This document shows, one piece after another, positions 24,131 through 34,514 of a stretch of 64,000 nt of DNA. The notes beneath the pieces were generated by a model. That model did no database searches and had not been told where the DNA came from. It was given only the letters and a program-made list of their open reading frames with translations. The stretch spans positions 1,054,612-1,118,611 of the forward strand of contig NW_006768771.1 of assembly GCF_000204055.1 (NCBI RefSeq), written 5' to 3'. The translations under genes and the position numbers were made by a program. This DNA comes from Melampsora larici-populina 98AG31 (lineage: Eukaryota > Basidiomycota > Pucciniomycetes > Pucciniales > Melampsoraceae). How positions within the stretch are numbered: the first letter of the stretch is position 1; the number at the start of each line of letters is the position of its first letter.

Positions 24131-24400
24131 TCAGGTTACCTGCTACGTGTTACTGACTCAGTTTTCCATATTTCAGTCAGATTATATAAATCTTCGCCTC
24201 TTTACTTCTCGTGCGAAATTTTAGTATGGCCGCTAGTTCTCGTAATCGTAACCTTGTCGTTCACAATTCAGGTAACCTGCTACGCGTTTCTGACTCAGTT
24301 TTCCATCCTTCAGTTAGATTATGTAAATCTTTGCCTCTTTATTTCTTGTGCGAACTTTTAGTATGGCCGCTAGTTATCGTAATTGTAACCTGGTTGTTCA
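24131..24400. repeat. Two tandem copies of a 137-bp repeat
   Basis: TTCAGGTTACCTGCTACGTG at 24130 recurs as TTCAGGTAACCTGCTACGCG at 24267, with the following AGTTTTCCAT and TTTTAGTATGGCCGCTAGTT also repeated. The short frames there are a by-product of the repetition. Confidence 0.8.
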
Positions 24401-24916
24401 CATCCATGTGTGGTGTACCAGAGTACATTTGGGTAGACTTCAGGTAGCTCCATATATCAAGACTCATGTCCCCTAGACTTGGCACAAGTCTAACTCTGAC
24501 TTTTTAGCTCCGCCAATGTTGTAAGATAATCAGATCTTAAAGATGACCTATTCATATATGCAAGTGACTAAATATTTAAAATTATCTACTTCCCCATGGT
24601 TACGTAAAATAAGATATGTAGACTAAGAGACTCCGGATGAGTTCCAAAGGTGCCAGTAGTAAGGTAAAGGTTCTTAGCATTGAGTTCGAGAACTCAATGC
24701 CCACGATTAGTCCCGATTAGTAATATAAGGGTTTTTATTTTTGATTGCAGGATACCCGAGAGACCCAGGATGAGTTCCGATGGTCCCAGTTGTCGTAAGG
24801 CAAAGGATTTTGGATTTGATTCCCGGAAAACCGATTAAAATAACTTGGTCAGCAGCTGGAAACCTTTGACCATGCTGAACTAAGATGCAAGAATCATCTG
24901 ATTATCCTTGCATCGT

Positions 24917-25555
24917 GTTGATATAGAGTGAATGTGTGAAATATAACCAGGTAAAGGCAAAATATAATGTTGTAATTTCAATAATTTTGACTTTGGATGA
25001 AAGGCAATAATGAGTTATGTATAATATCACGTGGGACCCCAGTAAATCTTATGAAAAGAGTTATTGATGGAATTATCAGCACAAGGCCATGTGCTTATTC
25101 AAAACTTGGTAAGTTAGGATAGTTTTATTGTCATGGCTGAACACATGTTTTTGTAAGTAAATCCATGTTGATATAGAGTGACTGTGTGAAATATAACCAG
25201 GTAAAGGCAAAATATAATGTTGTAATTTCAATAATTATGACTTTGGCTGAAGGTCCCACATGATATTATGTATAATATCATGTGGGACCTTCAGTAAATC
25301 TTATGAAAAGAGTTATTGATGGAATTATCAGCACAAGGCCATGTGCTTATTCAAAACTTGGTAAGTTAGGATAGTTTTATTGTCATGGCTGAACACATGT
25401 TTTTGTAAGTAAATCTATGTTGATATAGAGTCAGTAAATCTTATGAAAAGAGTTATTGATGGAATTATCTGCACAAGGCCATCAATAACTCTTATTCAAA
25501 ACTTGGTATGTTAGGACAGTTTTATTGTCATACGGAAGACATGTTTGTGTAACTA
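24917..25555. repeat. Three tandem copies of a repeat of about 250 bp, the third internally deleted
   Basis: Copies start at GTTGATATAGAGTG in 24917, 25167 and 25419. The third jumps from GATATAGAG straight to TCAGTAAATC, losing about 115 bp. Copy two contains the perfect palindrome 25247-25294; copy one has a degenerate version of it. Confidence 0.85.
25247..25294. repeat. Perfect 48-bp palindrome
   Basis: Two 23-bp arms (CTGAAGGTCCCACATGATAT... on the left) are perfect complements around a central GT. The sequence could extrude as a cruciform or fold in single-stranded form. Confidence 0.9.
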
Positions 25556-25748
25556 CAGGGTGATTATCAAAGGAAGAGCAGCAAAACCTTTTTTGCTTTT
25601 GCCTGATGGAAGTGTTACATAAACACAAAGGGGTTTCATAATTAGAGACAATCAATTATGAAACTCATCCAGTCTGTCTGTCTATAGGGATGGAAAATGC
25701 TAAGAAATACCCAATTATGTGAAAGGGTGTAGGAAATTAGCAATGCAG

Positions 25749-26160
25749 TTTTTAGTATTGCCTCAATTCCCTCCGCCTCACACATGTGAACAAAAACATA
25801 AGTTGATGTTTGACAACCCACTCAGGGTATGTTATAACTTTGATGCAAGACATGTAGGTTTGAAGACCTACCTGCTAGTGTCAATGTTGGTTATTTTAGT
25901 ATTGCCTCAATTCCCTCCGCCTCACACATGTGAACACCAACCAGGTGTAAAGAGTGTGTTCCAAAGCTGCACAAAGTGTAGCCTGGCACCAAACATACAA
26001 CAATCTTGACACAATCTTGGAAAAAGCTTTGCTAACACGTCGTGAGTGCAAAATTTGGACCCTGTGCTCAGGGTATGTTATAACTTTGATGCAAGACATG
26101 TAGGTTTGAAGACCTACCTGCTAGTGTCAATGTTGGTTACAATTGTTACAATCTGTACTA
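25749..26160. repeat. Two interleaved duplicated segments
   Basis: A segment containing TTTAGTATTGCCTCAATTCC occurs at about 25751 and again at about 25894. A second segment, starting AGGGTATGTTATAACTTTG, occurs at about 25826 and 26069. The order A-B-A-B suggests an old tandem duplication of a two-part unit. Confidence 0.75.
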
Positions 26161-26243
26161 GAGAACATCAAAACATATGGTCAACTATGCAGTTCCAGTT
26201 GGGCGTAGTTGACTAACAAAGTGACATAGGTTTCACTGAGGTT

Positions 26244-26279
26244 ACACCTGAAATATAAATTTATTTATATTTCAGGTGT
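26244..26279. repeat. Perfect 17-bp-arm palindrome
   Basis: ACACCTGAAATATAAAT and its exact complement are separated by only TT. Confidence 0.9.
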
Positions 26280-26318
26280 TGCCCAACAAGATAAGTATCA
26301 CTCTGCTGTTATCGTGCC

Positions 26319-26350
26319 TACTCACAGTGAATGAGGATTCACTGTGAGTA
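26319..26350. repeat. Perfect 14-bp-arm hairpin
   Basis: TACTCACAGTGAAT, loop GAGG, then the exact complement of the first arm. Confidence 0.9.
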
Positions 26351-26688
26351 AGTTGCTGACCAAAAAGCTCAGTGAACACTCACTGGGCGGTGGTAATCCG
26401 CAAATATGTGAGATTAAATGAGACAGTGGTTCAGGTTAAAGTGGGTTAAAAGTTTCCTCAGGTGTATGATAAGTAATGACAGGGAACACGTGATCACCAA
26501 CCACGTGAGATCAAATCAGATAGTGACAGACGAAGTAAGTGTTTGAACTACAAACTGAGTATAACCAAGTAAGTTGTTTCTCACATTGTTCATAGTCGTA
26601 CTAAACCAGAAGGTTCAACCCAGGAGTCAGGTGTGAATGATGATTAATAAATAAGTATAACAATAAGTATCTTGTGGGGTGTGTTTTG

Positions 26689-26832
26689 TCGCACATCATA
26701 AATGTGCGAGTGCCCTCAAGAACAGGAAGTCTTGAGTGATTGTTGCAAATATTGATGAATGTTTGCAACAATCAAATGGTTTATGCACTGCTGCATAAAT
26801 TGTTCATGAGCAATGAGATATGATATCATTGC
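26689..26832. repeat. Run of five consecutive hairpins
   Basis: Within 144 bp there are five perfect inverted repeats in a row. They are 26689-26709 (arms TCGCACAT), 26715-26736 (CTCAAGA), 26737-26774 (13-bp arms TGATTGTTGCAAA), 26780-26799 (TTTATGCA) and 26810-26832 (GCAATGA). The second and third abut exactly. Each arm sequence is different, so this is not a tandem repeat of one hairpin. Confidence 0.85.
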
Positions 26833-27086
26833 ACAAAACACAAAACACAAAACACACATCACATTCCACTAAGTAAGCTATTCCATGATTAGATTTCTCA
26901 AATCTGGGGACCTAAACACATCTTTGATAATACAAAGATGCAAATTTCTCAGTTTATTATACTAATGAACTTGGTAAGAAACCTAAACCATGTATGGATT
27001 TCTCAAAAATGGGGACCCAAATAAAATTTTTATATTACATTCATGTGAATTTTTATAATAATTAGTATATAAGCATAATTATATGC

Positions 27087-30000
27087 TTAATAATCATTGC
27101 CCAAGACTTCACCATTCATGTCATAGAGATGGTCATACCAATGGTCTTCTTCTTCCTCATACAAGTCCGGCTCCTCAGCTCGAATTACAGGAGCACCCCC
27201 CAATATATTCCACTCCGCCTCTGCCCATCCACATACCCTCCCCCAAGACATCTCCAAGGCCTCATCGAGTTCGGCACAACCGGCCAGATCTCCGCGAGTC
27301 TCCTGAAGCTCATGGTGGAGGTCGCGGCTCCAATTCTTCCACAGCTTGCAAGATCTCCTTGAGATGATGGTGTATAGGGACCTCTTCCTGGTCCGGCAGG
27401 CTGCGTCGTTTTCTGAATCACCAGCCAGGTTAGAGTTGTTCCTCGATTCAATTTAAACGTGAAAATTTAAACGTGAAATTGTACTTGCCTTCTTCTATTT
27501 GTGTCTTAAAAGACATGATTCGTTCATGATATTCATTTGCCCAACCGATCATCTGTCGGACTTCCCTGGCAATTCGTCTCAGCTCCTCAAGAGCACTCCT
27601 TTGCAGGAGGGTTGCATCTATACCAGCTCTAAACTTGTCAGCATGTTCACCAAGCTCGTCTTCATTCACCTCACCCCTATTCCAGAAAGCATCCTCTAAT
27701 GACATCTGCATAACGAATCCCAGCTCAGGGAGTTGAACGCGTGTTGCCCTTGGAAAATCGGTATGGTACTTTAGAACTTTGCGCTCATAGGTTTGATACT
27801 TCACACGTAGGTTAGCCGTCTTCTTGCTGAGTTGACGCGCATTGTATTGCGCATGTCGCTGCCCTATCAAACAAATAATGGATATATAATAAATATATCT
27901 GTCACTATATATATTACAACACTTACCAGTGTTATGATGACGACGTAGCCTGGATTCGATGAGGCCTACTTTGGCCTCATAAAGGTTGCTTCGTGCAATA
28001 GATATGGCTATAAGGGCATTAGTTTTGCTGTCTGTTTTTGAAAGTCAAAAAGCACCGTTAGCACGGTTCATTTTCATTCAAAGTATATGAGAGTTACCAG
28101 TAGCTCCAGCCAAAGCTCTAAATGCAGGACCTCCTAGGGCCGTTGCCACACCCTCAATTTGCTCTTCTACATCTGCAACAGTAGCAGGTAGGGCCATGAG
28201 GTCATTGTTGTCAGCGTATGTTTGGGCTCTACTTCGGGTTGCTTGTATCGCCCTGAGTCGTTCACTGAGGTTAAGAAACAGAGTGAAACATCAATATATA
28301 CAAGGGGATTGATACAAAGCGCGTCTTAACTCACCGAGCCCCTATGAGCTCCTCCTCTAACCCGAGCAACAGAGCAATCATTTCTTGTTTCCGACTTTTC
28401 TGCTCGTTCATTGCATCTAGCTGATGAGCTTTTCTTGTGTTCCACAAGTTCTCAAAGAATCGAGCATCATGGCCAGGGTACCCTTGAGCTGGGGTCTCAA
28501 GGGTTCGGAGTGTCACCTGAGCGTCTTGAAGTCTTGCTCGTACCTCTTTCTTTCTGCGTACAAGATTGCGCGCTGAGATCCCACTTTAAGTATTTTGAAT
28601 GAGGAATTGGAAGGCATAGGAAGACGCACCTGCATGATGACGGCGATGGATGTTGCAGTGGTCTGCCTTCATGCTGATAGCATTGACTCGATGTTGAGAC
28701 GTTGAATAACGTAGAGGTGCCACAAGTGGAGTCAGATCCATCCAGTTTCGTTCACAACCCTCGCCATCGGAAAGGCCAAAACCTATGTTGAGCCTGGGAT
28801 TCCAGAGGAGCTGGCAAGCCCAGCGATGAACGTATGCGTGAAAGACACTTGTTCCGAACTTTAGTCTTCCAATCTGCCGTTCTTCATCAAACATTTTGCG
28901 CTAGTCTAATATATCAGCATTCAATACCATCATTGATTCAATCATTCAATCCGTTGTGCTAACCTTTATAATCCCATTCTCCATCGTACATCCTATGTCA
29001 TACAGAAAGCAGATCCGCTGTGGAACCAGACCAAGATCATTTGTGATATCCAAAATCCACTTGATCAAGGTATAGCTATAATAGAGTCTAATGTCAATTA
29101 TACAAATCAAACATACCAGCAGTATGTCAGTCTGCTATCACGGGTAAGATTCCAAAAAAAACTGATACTGACTTCTCTCCGCTTTGAAAAATGTTGATAT
29201 ATCGAAGCGGGTGGTCATGACGACAAGTCATCGCCATGAGCCCTGTTTCATCACATCCGGCCCAGTGGCCCTTACCACGAGTGTCGTTTCCTGCTGTATG
29301 TTGGTCCGCACAGGCGTGCTGCATAGGATAGAATGATATTAGCAAAACATGGATCCAGTAGGGTTATGATTGATATCATGTATCTTACAAAGTCATCGTC
29401 CGAAAGACCGGAAAGCCGTTGTTCCATTTCTTTGACTTGCTCATCCGGAATAAAAAGCTTAGGCATTTTTGTTGCCGTCTTTGCTGCTTTGGTTCCGGCG
29501 GTTATATGCCTTCGATGTTGGAAATTTCCATCTAGGCAAACGATGATGTCCGGCTCAGATACGATTAGACCACTCTTGACCGGAGGACCAAAGCACCGCG
29601 GACAGTTCTCGGCTAACTTGTCCTGGGTGGTCATATGAAGTTCGGCGTCGAGGGCGGATTCAGTTTTGGTGAGCATCAATCGATAGGTGTCTATTGCCCA
29701 TGACAAAGGTGTGTGCCATTGTTGAGGCTAAAAAAAGGACAATGTTAAGACACAAGTCAGAAAAGGAATGTGTTTCAATTCTATACTGACTAAAATCACA
29801 TACCTGATCACTCTTTGTGAGCATGAGTGGATTGAACGCGTCGAGATACTCATCCAGGCCTCGAGCAAATGGGCCCACACGTGTGGTACAGTATTTCCAT
29901 ATAACATGGTAGAAACGTAGGAGGCGGATAGAAAATGCTGTCACGGGGTACTTTGGTGATCCGCCTATGTATCCCATGAGGATAAGCCTTGTTAGATCAC

Positions 30001-30577
30001 TTTTGTGACATCGACAAAATCAAATGGTAGCCTTCCGCCTGACTTACGAGCATTGGGTGGGGTAGTATGGTGATCAGTGATAGATTCAGGAACTACATAG
30101 CTTTATTTGTTACATAATTGATGCTTACATAAGATGTCGATGAGATCGATATTTCTTTCACGCCATTGACTAGGTGGGCAGTTACACAAAGGCTTGTGAT
30201 CGAAGTCCCACACTTCCGGATTCCCCCATTCAGAAGTCTTCAGATGACATTCGATGTAGGCATCATACATCTCTTGTGATGAGCGTTCCAAGAGGAGATT
30301 GCATTGTCGTCGCTCTTCTTCAATTCGTTCTCGATTGTCGTCGCTCTTCTTCAATTCGTTCTCGATAAATCTCCTCAATGAAAGCAGGTTGCGGAAGGTC
30401 ATCGGCTAATTCTTCATTAGTCATATCGTGGGGTATTGGAGGTGCCCGCCGGGTGTGTGCGATAACAGCAGCGAGCCTACGTTGAAAATGTGCCTTTTGT
30501 AAAGGGGTCTTGGGAGGTTTGAGCCAATAAGGCTTTTGGGGTCGAAACGTTTGGTGCTTTCCTTTGAACCGAGACAT
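27087..30577 (-). pseudogene. KDZ transposase with a frame-breaking 31-bp duplication
   Basis: From ATG 30577 about eleven exons run to TAA 27087-27089. Family landmarks appear in order. They are SPKYPVTAFSIRLLRFYH (about 29965), CPRCFGPP and the first catalytic Asp in CLDGNFQHRRH (about 29530), GCDETGLMAMTCRHDHPLR (about 29240), the second Asp in YDIGCTMENG (about 29000), and HAYVHRWACQLLWNPR leading to DGEGCERNWMDL with the catalytic Glu (about 28760). Long helical, coiled-coil-like exons follow (28580-27448), then an acidic C-terminus. KDZ transposases use this D...D...E arrangement. In the first exon a 31-bp unit is present twice in tandem (30303-30333 and 30334-30364); 31 is not a multiple of three, so the frame is lost, and with one unit omitted the two frames join as EERRQCNLLLERSS. 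All other exon joins looked open. A small intron hiding the duplication cannot be excluded. Confidence 0.85.
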
Positions 30578-30948
30578 CTGAAAGGAAAGCGTGAGTACGA
30601 TGGAAAGTTGAAATCGATGGGGGCTGGAAGGGGTTCTATTGATGAGGGATGTAGCAAGAGGCAGGAAAAGATGAGGCGACATACTTGAATGAAATTTCAC
30701 CTATGTGAAATACTCAACCTGTGAAACACTTAAATGTAGATGGAGGATCTGAAATCAAATCGCAATTGTATTCTATATGACTCTGCATCGATCAAAGTGT
30801 ACTTGGTAGAGTCAGATGAAGATTGACCTTTGAAGCGGTAAACTTGAGAATTGAGTCCAACATATGATGTGACGTGCCAATGATTTAATCGTCTCCATGA
30901 AAAGCTCCATGAAAAGTATATGTAATATGATGTATTACTCGAGTATCA

Positions 30949-33610
30949 CTAATCAGAATCTGAAACAAGATCAATTTCTACAGGAGGGCCGCGATGGTAC
31001 AAGCAAGGATAACTTTTCACCAATATAGGTATGATACAATCTTCGAACATCTTGAAAAAAGGGGTGAACTTGTGAAACCAGGCCTTCGCCGCTGGGTGCG
31101 CCAGATTGTGCCACTCTGACCAGGGCTCAGGGATAGGGAGGACAGTGGGAGGTGAAAAAAGCAAGAGAGACAAGAAGTGGACACTTTTTTTATCATAACA
31201 GAGGAAAATAGGGGTATTATCATTCACCGAACCGTCAAGTGGCAAAGCTGAAAAGCTTTGATCTTCACCATATACACAGAAAACCCTTTTGTATGTTGTT
31301 GCAATGATATACAACATTTGCGCCGAATTGAGCCATAATGCAGGAGTGTCAAGTACTTCTTCTCTTTCAGTTTGGATGGCCTTGATATGCTCGTTGACAT
31401 CGCCGTCACCACGTTTTCGTGCTTCGAAATGTGAATTGTAGAAGTCGGGCCTTGATTGCAGTTCACCTATGAGATCTTCACGCACTGAATGCCAATTGTC
31501 TTCAGGTTGACCCAGGCTGATTGCAATCGCACGATAACCACAATGCCCATCCGGAGCGGGGTCAGTCACCGAGTTCACGTACTTGTGTAGCCAATGTGGA
31601 ACACGTTGGTCCTGAGAGAAAGCACCTTAGTTGGTCATAGTAGATACTTGAGGCAAGTCTAGTGTGTGAAGCTTGACGTACACACTTTTTTGTTACGCGC
31701 ACGTAGGGATCGACGAGTTCCAGCTAGTGATATTGAGTCAGGAACAATAGGGGTCTGGCGGGTCACACGGCGAATAGGAGGTGCTTGAACAGGTATAGCC
31801 TTGGGTGGTTCACACTATACAGTCTATAGGTCAGCGGATGTGTCAAGACATTCAAATGGTACAATTAGATGCTGAAGACTTACACTTGTTGTGACTGGTG
31901 GGCGAATGGTGACTTCGGTGGTTTCAGCTGTGGCAGTAGCGTTTTCATCTTCCTCATTCGGGCTTGTAGGGGGTAGGGGTGGAATCAGAGAATCTAAATT
32001 GGTAGAAGTAGCATTTCCATCTTTCTCAGTTGGGCTTGTGGGGGGTAAGGGTGGTATCAGAGAATCTAAATCAAAGCTTTCGTCTGGGTCATGGTCTACA
32101 AAGTCAATTGTGAGAGGTGGGAGGGATGGCTATGTTACGCAATGTATCAACGATCTCTCTAAAATCATATTGACCCCATCAACAGTAGTGACTCACCAAA
32201 GGTTCTGGGGCTGGTTCCGCCTGGGGTAACGAAATGGACCTTGTGGATGAAGGCTACAATGGGTCGATCAGGTTTGGGATTCCAAAATAACTAGAATATC
32301 GATAGGATCTCACCATCATTGGGGTCGGGGGCTCAAGAGTGTCATGGATGACGCTTGGACTACGTGAGGGCTGCAGGGAGTGATCATTGTTAGTGCGATA
32401 TATTGACACCTTGTACTTGAAATTTATTAGGTGGGATTTGATTGTACCATGGTTTCCGAATCGTAATCAACAAGGCACTTCATATCCAATGTGTTACTTT
32501 CACTTTCAGGTCTTGCATTTTTCATCGGGTAAGAAGTCACGATCAGAGGCAAGTGTGGCCTTTCGAGGATTTCAGAAGAGATGTTGACGTCTAGAGGTAC
32601 CAGCGGCCGGATGGTTGGGGCAGCAGTAAGTTGTGGTGAAGCTGGGGTGACAGGTGGGGGGGAATGTTGGTGGAGCACTGCTGGGAACGGCTGTGCAGAT
32701 GCCTTGGGTTTCTTGCGTTTCCGTTTCTTGACCAACGGGACAGTATGCTCCACAGAAGGTAGATCAATTGAAGGCTTGATATACCAGCTTGTCAGAAACG
32801 TGGAGAGCGAGTCCAAATATGAGAGAAGGACAGAGCTCACCAGCGTGGTAGAAGGGCCGGGGCCCATGGAGACATCGCTACGGGTTGAGATTGGCTCAAT
32901 GTGTTCAACTGAGTGATGTGGTTGGAGGGCCGAGGCGTTATACTTCTCAAGGACTTGTTGAATCTCGGAAAGTGCTTTGGTGCGATCGAGAGGCGAAAGC
33001 TGGGATAGCTTGTTGGATATCTGGGAATAGATACATCATTGGCACTGTACAATGGGTATGGGCAGTGATCAAGAGTACTCACCAAACTCGAGCGTTGCTT
33101 GATGACAGTAAGGCTCTCCACTTTGGGGGTATGGGTCTATGTGATAAAAGTTTGAGTATTGCAATCAGCAACTAGTTTGAAGATAGAGATAAAGTGTAAA
33201 CAACTTACTTCCAAACCCATAGGTCCATGGTTGTGATACGGATGCTTGATCTGGACCTTCCAGGTACCTATTGGGGGTAAACGGTTGGAGGTATTGGTGG
33301 ACTTAACTAAATCCTGAAGGTAGCTGGGGGTTGTGGAAGCGGTGACCTCGTATGCATTGAAGGCAAAGGGGCAGTCAGTCTTCAGGGAGCATGAAGTCTC
33401 AGATGGCTTTGTCCCAGATCGATGGCATGCATATCGAATCTTGGTCTCCTTGTCAGTCGATCGTATGGTGATCTTGTAACCATTTGCTTCGGCATATGCT
33501 TGAAGTTTTTTCTTCATTTTGTCTTTGTTTGGTGCCTCGAAATCTGATGGAGGGGGTAGAAGAGTTGCAAGATGGTTTGATGAGGTGGGGAGAGAGGTGG
33601 AGAGATCCAT
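30949..33610 (-). CDS. FAR1-type DNA-binding domain fused to an OTU cysteine protease
   Basis: The N-terminal exon (33610 to about 33209) encodes a FAR1/WRKY-GCM1-like zinc domain: RYACHRSG, KTDCPFAF, GTWKVQIKHPYHNHG, with the Cys-Cys-His-x-His pattern. Several middle exons encode a Pro/Ser-rich linker with a nuclear-localisation-like KKRKRKKPK (about 32710) and two copies of LDSLIPPLPPTSP. The last exon, ending at TAG 30949-30951, encodes an OTU domain with the active-site loop DGHCGYRAI (Cys present) and a later His in KKSVHFLSL. The pairing resembles parts of rust MULE-type proteins, but no MULE transposase core lies between the two domains. The gene sits just upstream of the KDZ transposase, within the element's ends. 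A role as a chromatin-targeted deubiquitinase is inference. Exon borders in the linker are approximate. Confidence 0.75.
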
Positions 33611-33779
33611 GTCGTTTGGTGGTTTGTGGTTTGGTTGGAGGTAGGAGTGAATCAATTTAGAATTGGAAGTCACCAAATTGAAGGGAGGTGGGATTTCCGA
33701 GCTGATGGGGTTAGGGTATATGTACAGAATCACAAGTGGGTGGTTTGTTAAGAGTTTTGATCAGGTAGGTTTACCTTGA

Positions 33780-34213
33780 GGGTGAACGAGAGCTTAGGTT
33801 GGTATGCTTTTGTATGTGGGTGGGGAGTGAGTAGAGTGGTTGGTTTTGGATGGCGAGGTATAATGTACTTTGCTAAGGGTGGTAGGAATCAGGCTTGAAG
33901 GGGTTAGTGACTTTCAGAAGTGGTTGAATTTCTTGGATTGGGTGTAGCCGATGTCAGTTTGTAGTACACGGGTTGGTTTTGGTGGTGGGGTGGTAGGTCA
34001 CGGTGAAGTGTGGTGAGATTTTGTACACTTTTGTATGTGGGTGGGTGGGGAGTTGGTAGAGTGGTTGGGGTTTGATCTATGTGGTGTAGCCAACGTCGGT
34101 TTGTAGTACACGTGGTAGTTTTAGAGGTGGGGTGGTAGAGTATGTATGAAGTGTGGTGAGGTTTTGTTACAAGGGTGGATGGTTTGATTGGGTCGATGTG
34201 TGTGCTGTGTTTC
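33780..34213. repeat. Right subterminal repeat array of the KDZ element
   Basis: G/T-rich units recur. GTGTAGCCGATGTCAGTTTG at about 33942 returns as GTGTAGCCAACGTCGGTTTG at about 34083, and TTTTGTATGTGGGTGGG recurs at about 33807 and 34030. With the left array these are probable transposase-binding or replication-sensitive sites; function is inferred. Confidence 0.65.
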
Positions 34214-34368
34214 CCCCTTAAGGAAAAGTTTGACTTAGCCACTTTGAGATTACCCAAGAGGCTTCTCAAGATGGTGGATCATCTTGGCAGGGGGGATCGA
34301 ACCACATTTGGTCATACGAGGCTCGTTATGACCCTATGCTATTCAGTATGAACGTGCACGTGCAGGTG
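34214..34368 (-). repeat. Right terminal inverted repeat of the KDZ element
   Basis: Inverted copy of 17545-17698. It keeps the GGTTCGATCCCCCC motif (as complement, at about 34288-34303). It is followed directly by the target duplication GTCGGGGA. Confidence 0.92.
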
Positions 34369-34514
34369 GTCGGGGACCGGGCTGAGGGTCTTTCTATAAA
34401 TACCCGCCAGGGCGGGGTTGGCTCGGAAGCTGGGCTGGTGTTTGGCTTGTTGCTCGGGGGTCGGTTTGCGCGGTCTCCAAGCCCGACAGGCCGGGGCTCA
34501 TCCTGAGTCTTGGG

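Larger units (their letters stand above)
17545..34368 (-). mobile_element. 16.8-kb KDZ-type (Zisupton-like) DNA transposon with passenger genes
   Basis: The element is bounded by inverted repeats of about 155 bp and by the perfect 8-bp direct repeat GTCGGGGA (17537-17544 and 34369-34376). It encodes a KDZ-family transposase (27087-30577, minus), a FAR1-OTU protein (30949-33610, minus) and an unidentified gene (19341-21415, plus). Repeat arrays lie inside both ends and a hairpin-rich non-coding stretch lies at 22-27 kb. An assembly gap falls in the left array. KDZ elements of basidiomycetes are known to be large and to carry extra genes. The near-identity of the TIRs and the perfect target duplication point to recent insertion, although the transposase now carries a frame-breaking duplication. 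Confidence 0.88.
16056..34506. mobile_element. Small hAT-like element with 8-bp target duplication, host of the KDZ insertion
   Basis: TCAGGATGAGCCCCG (16056-16070) and its inverted copy (34492-34506) are flanked by the perfect 8-bp direct repeat GTCTTGGG (16048-16055 and 34507-34514). Removing the KDZ element (17545-34368) and one copy of its target duplication leaves about 1.6 kb with GC-rich ends and no coding capacity, so this is a non-autonomous element that served as landing site. The 8-bp duplication suggests hAT, but other superfamilies also make 8 bp. The segment 16071-17536 holds no gene. Confidence 0.75.

Noticed and set aside
24917..25555. Tandem repeats considered as a CRISPR-like array
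   Set aside because: Units are about 250 bp, only three, adjacent without unique spacers, and lie inside a eukaryotic transposon.
17545..34368. A TET/JBP dioxygenase gene, which accompanies some KDZ elements
   Set aside because: I found no HxD...H motif in any frame or plausible exon of the element.
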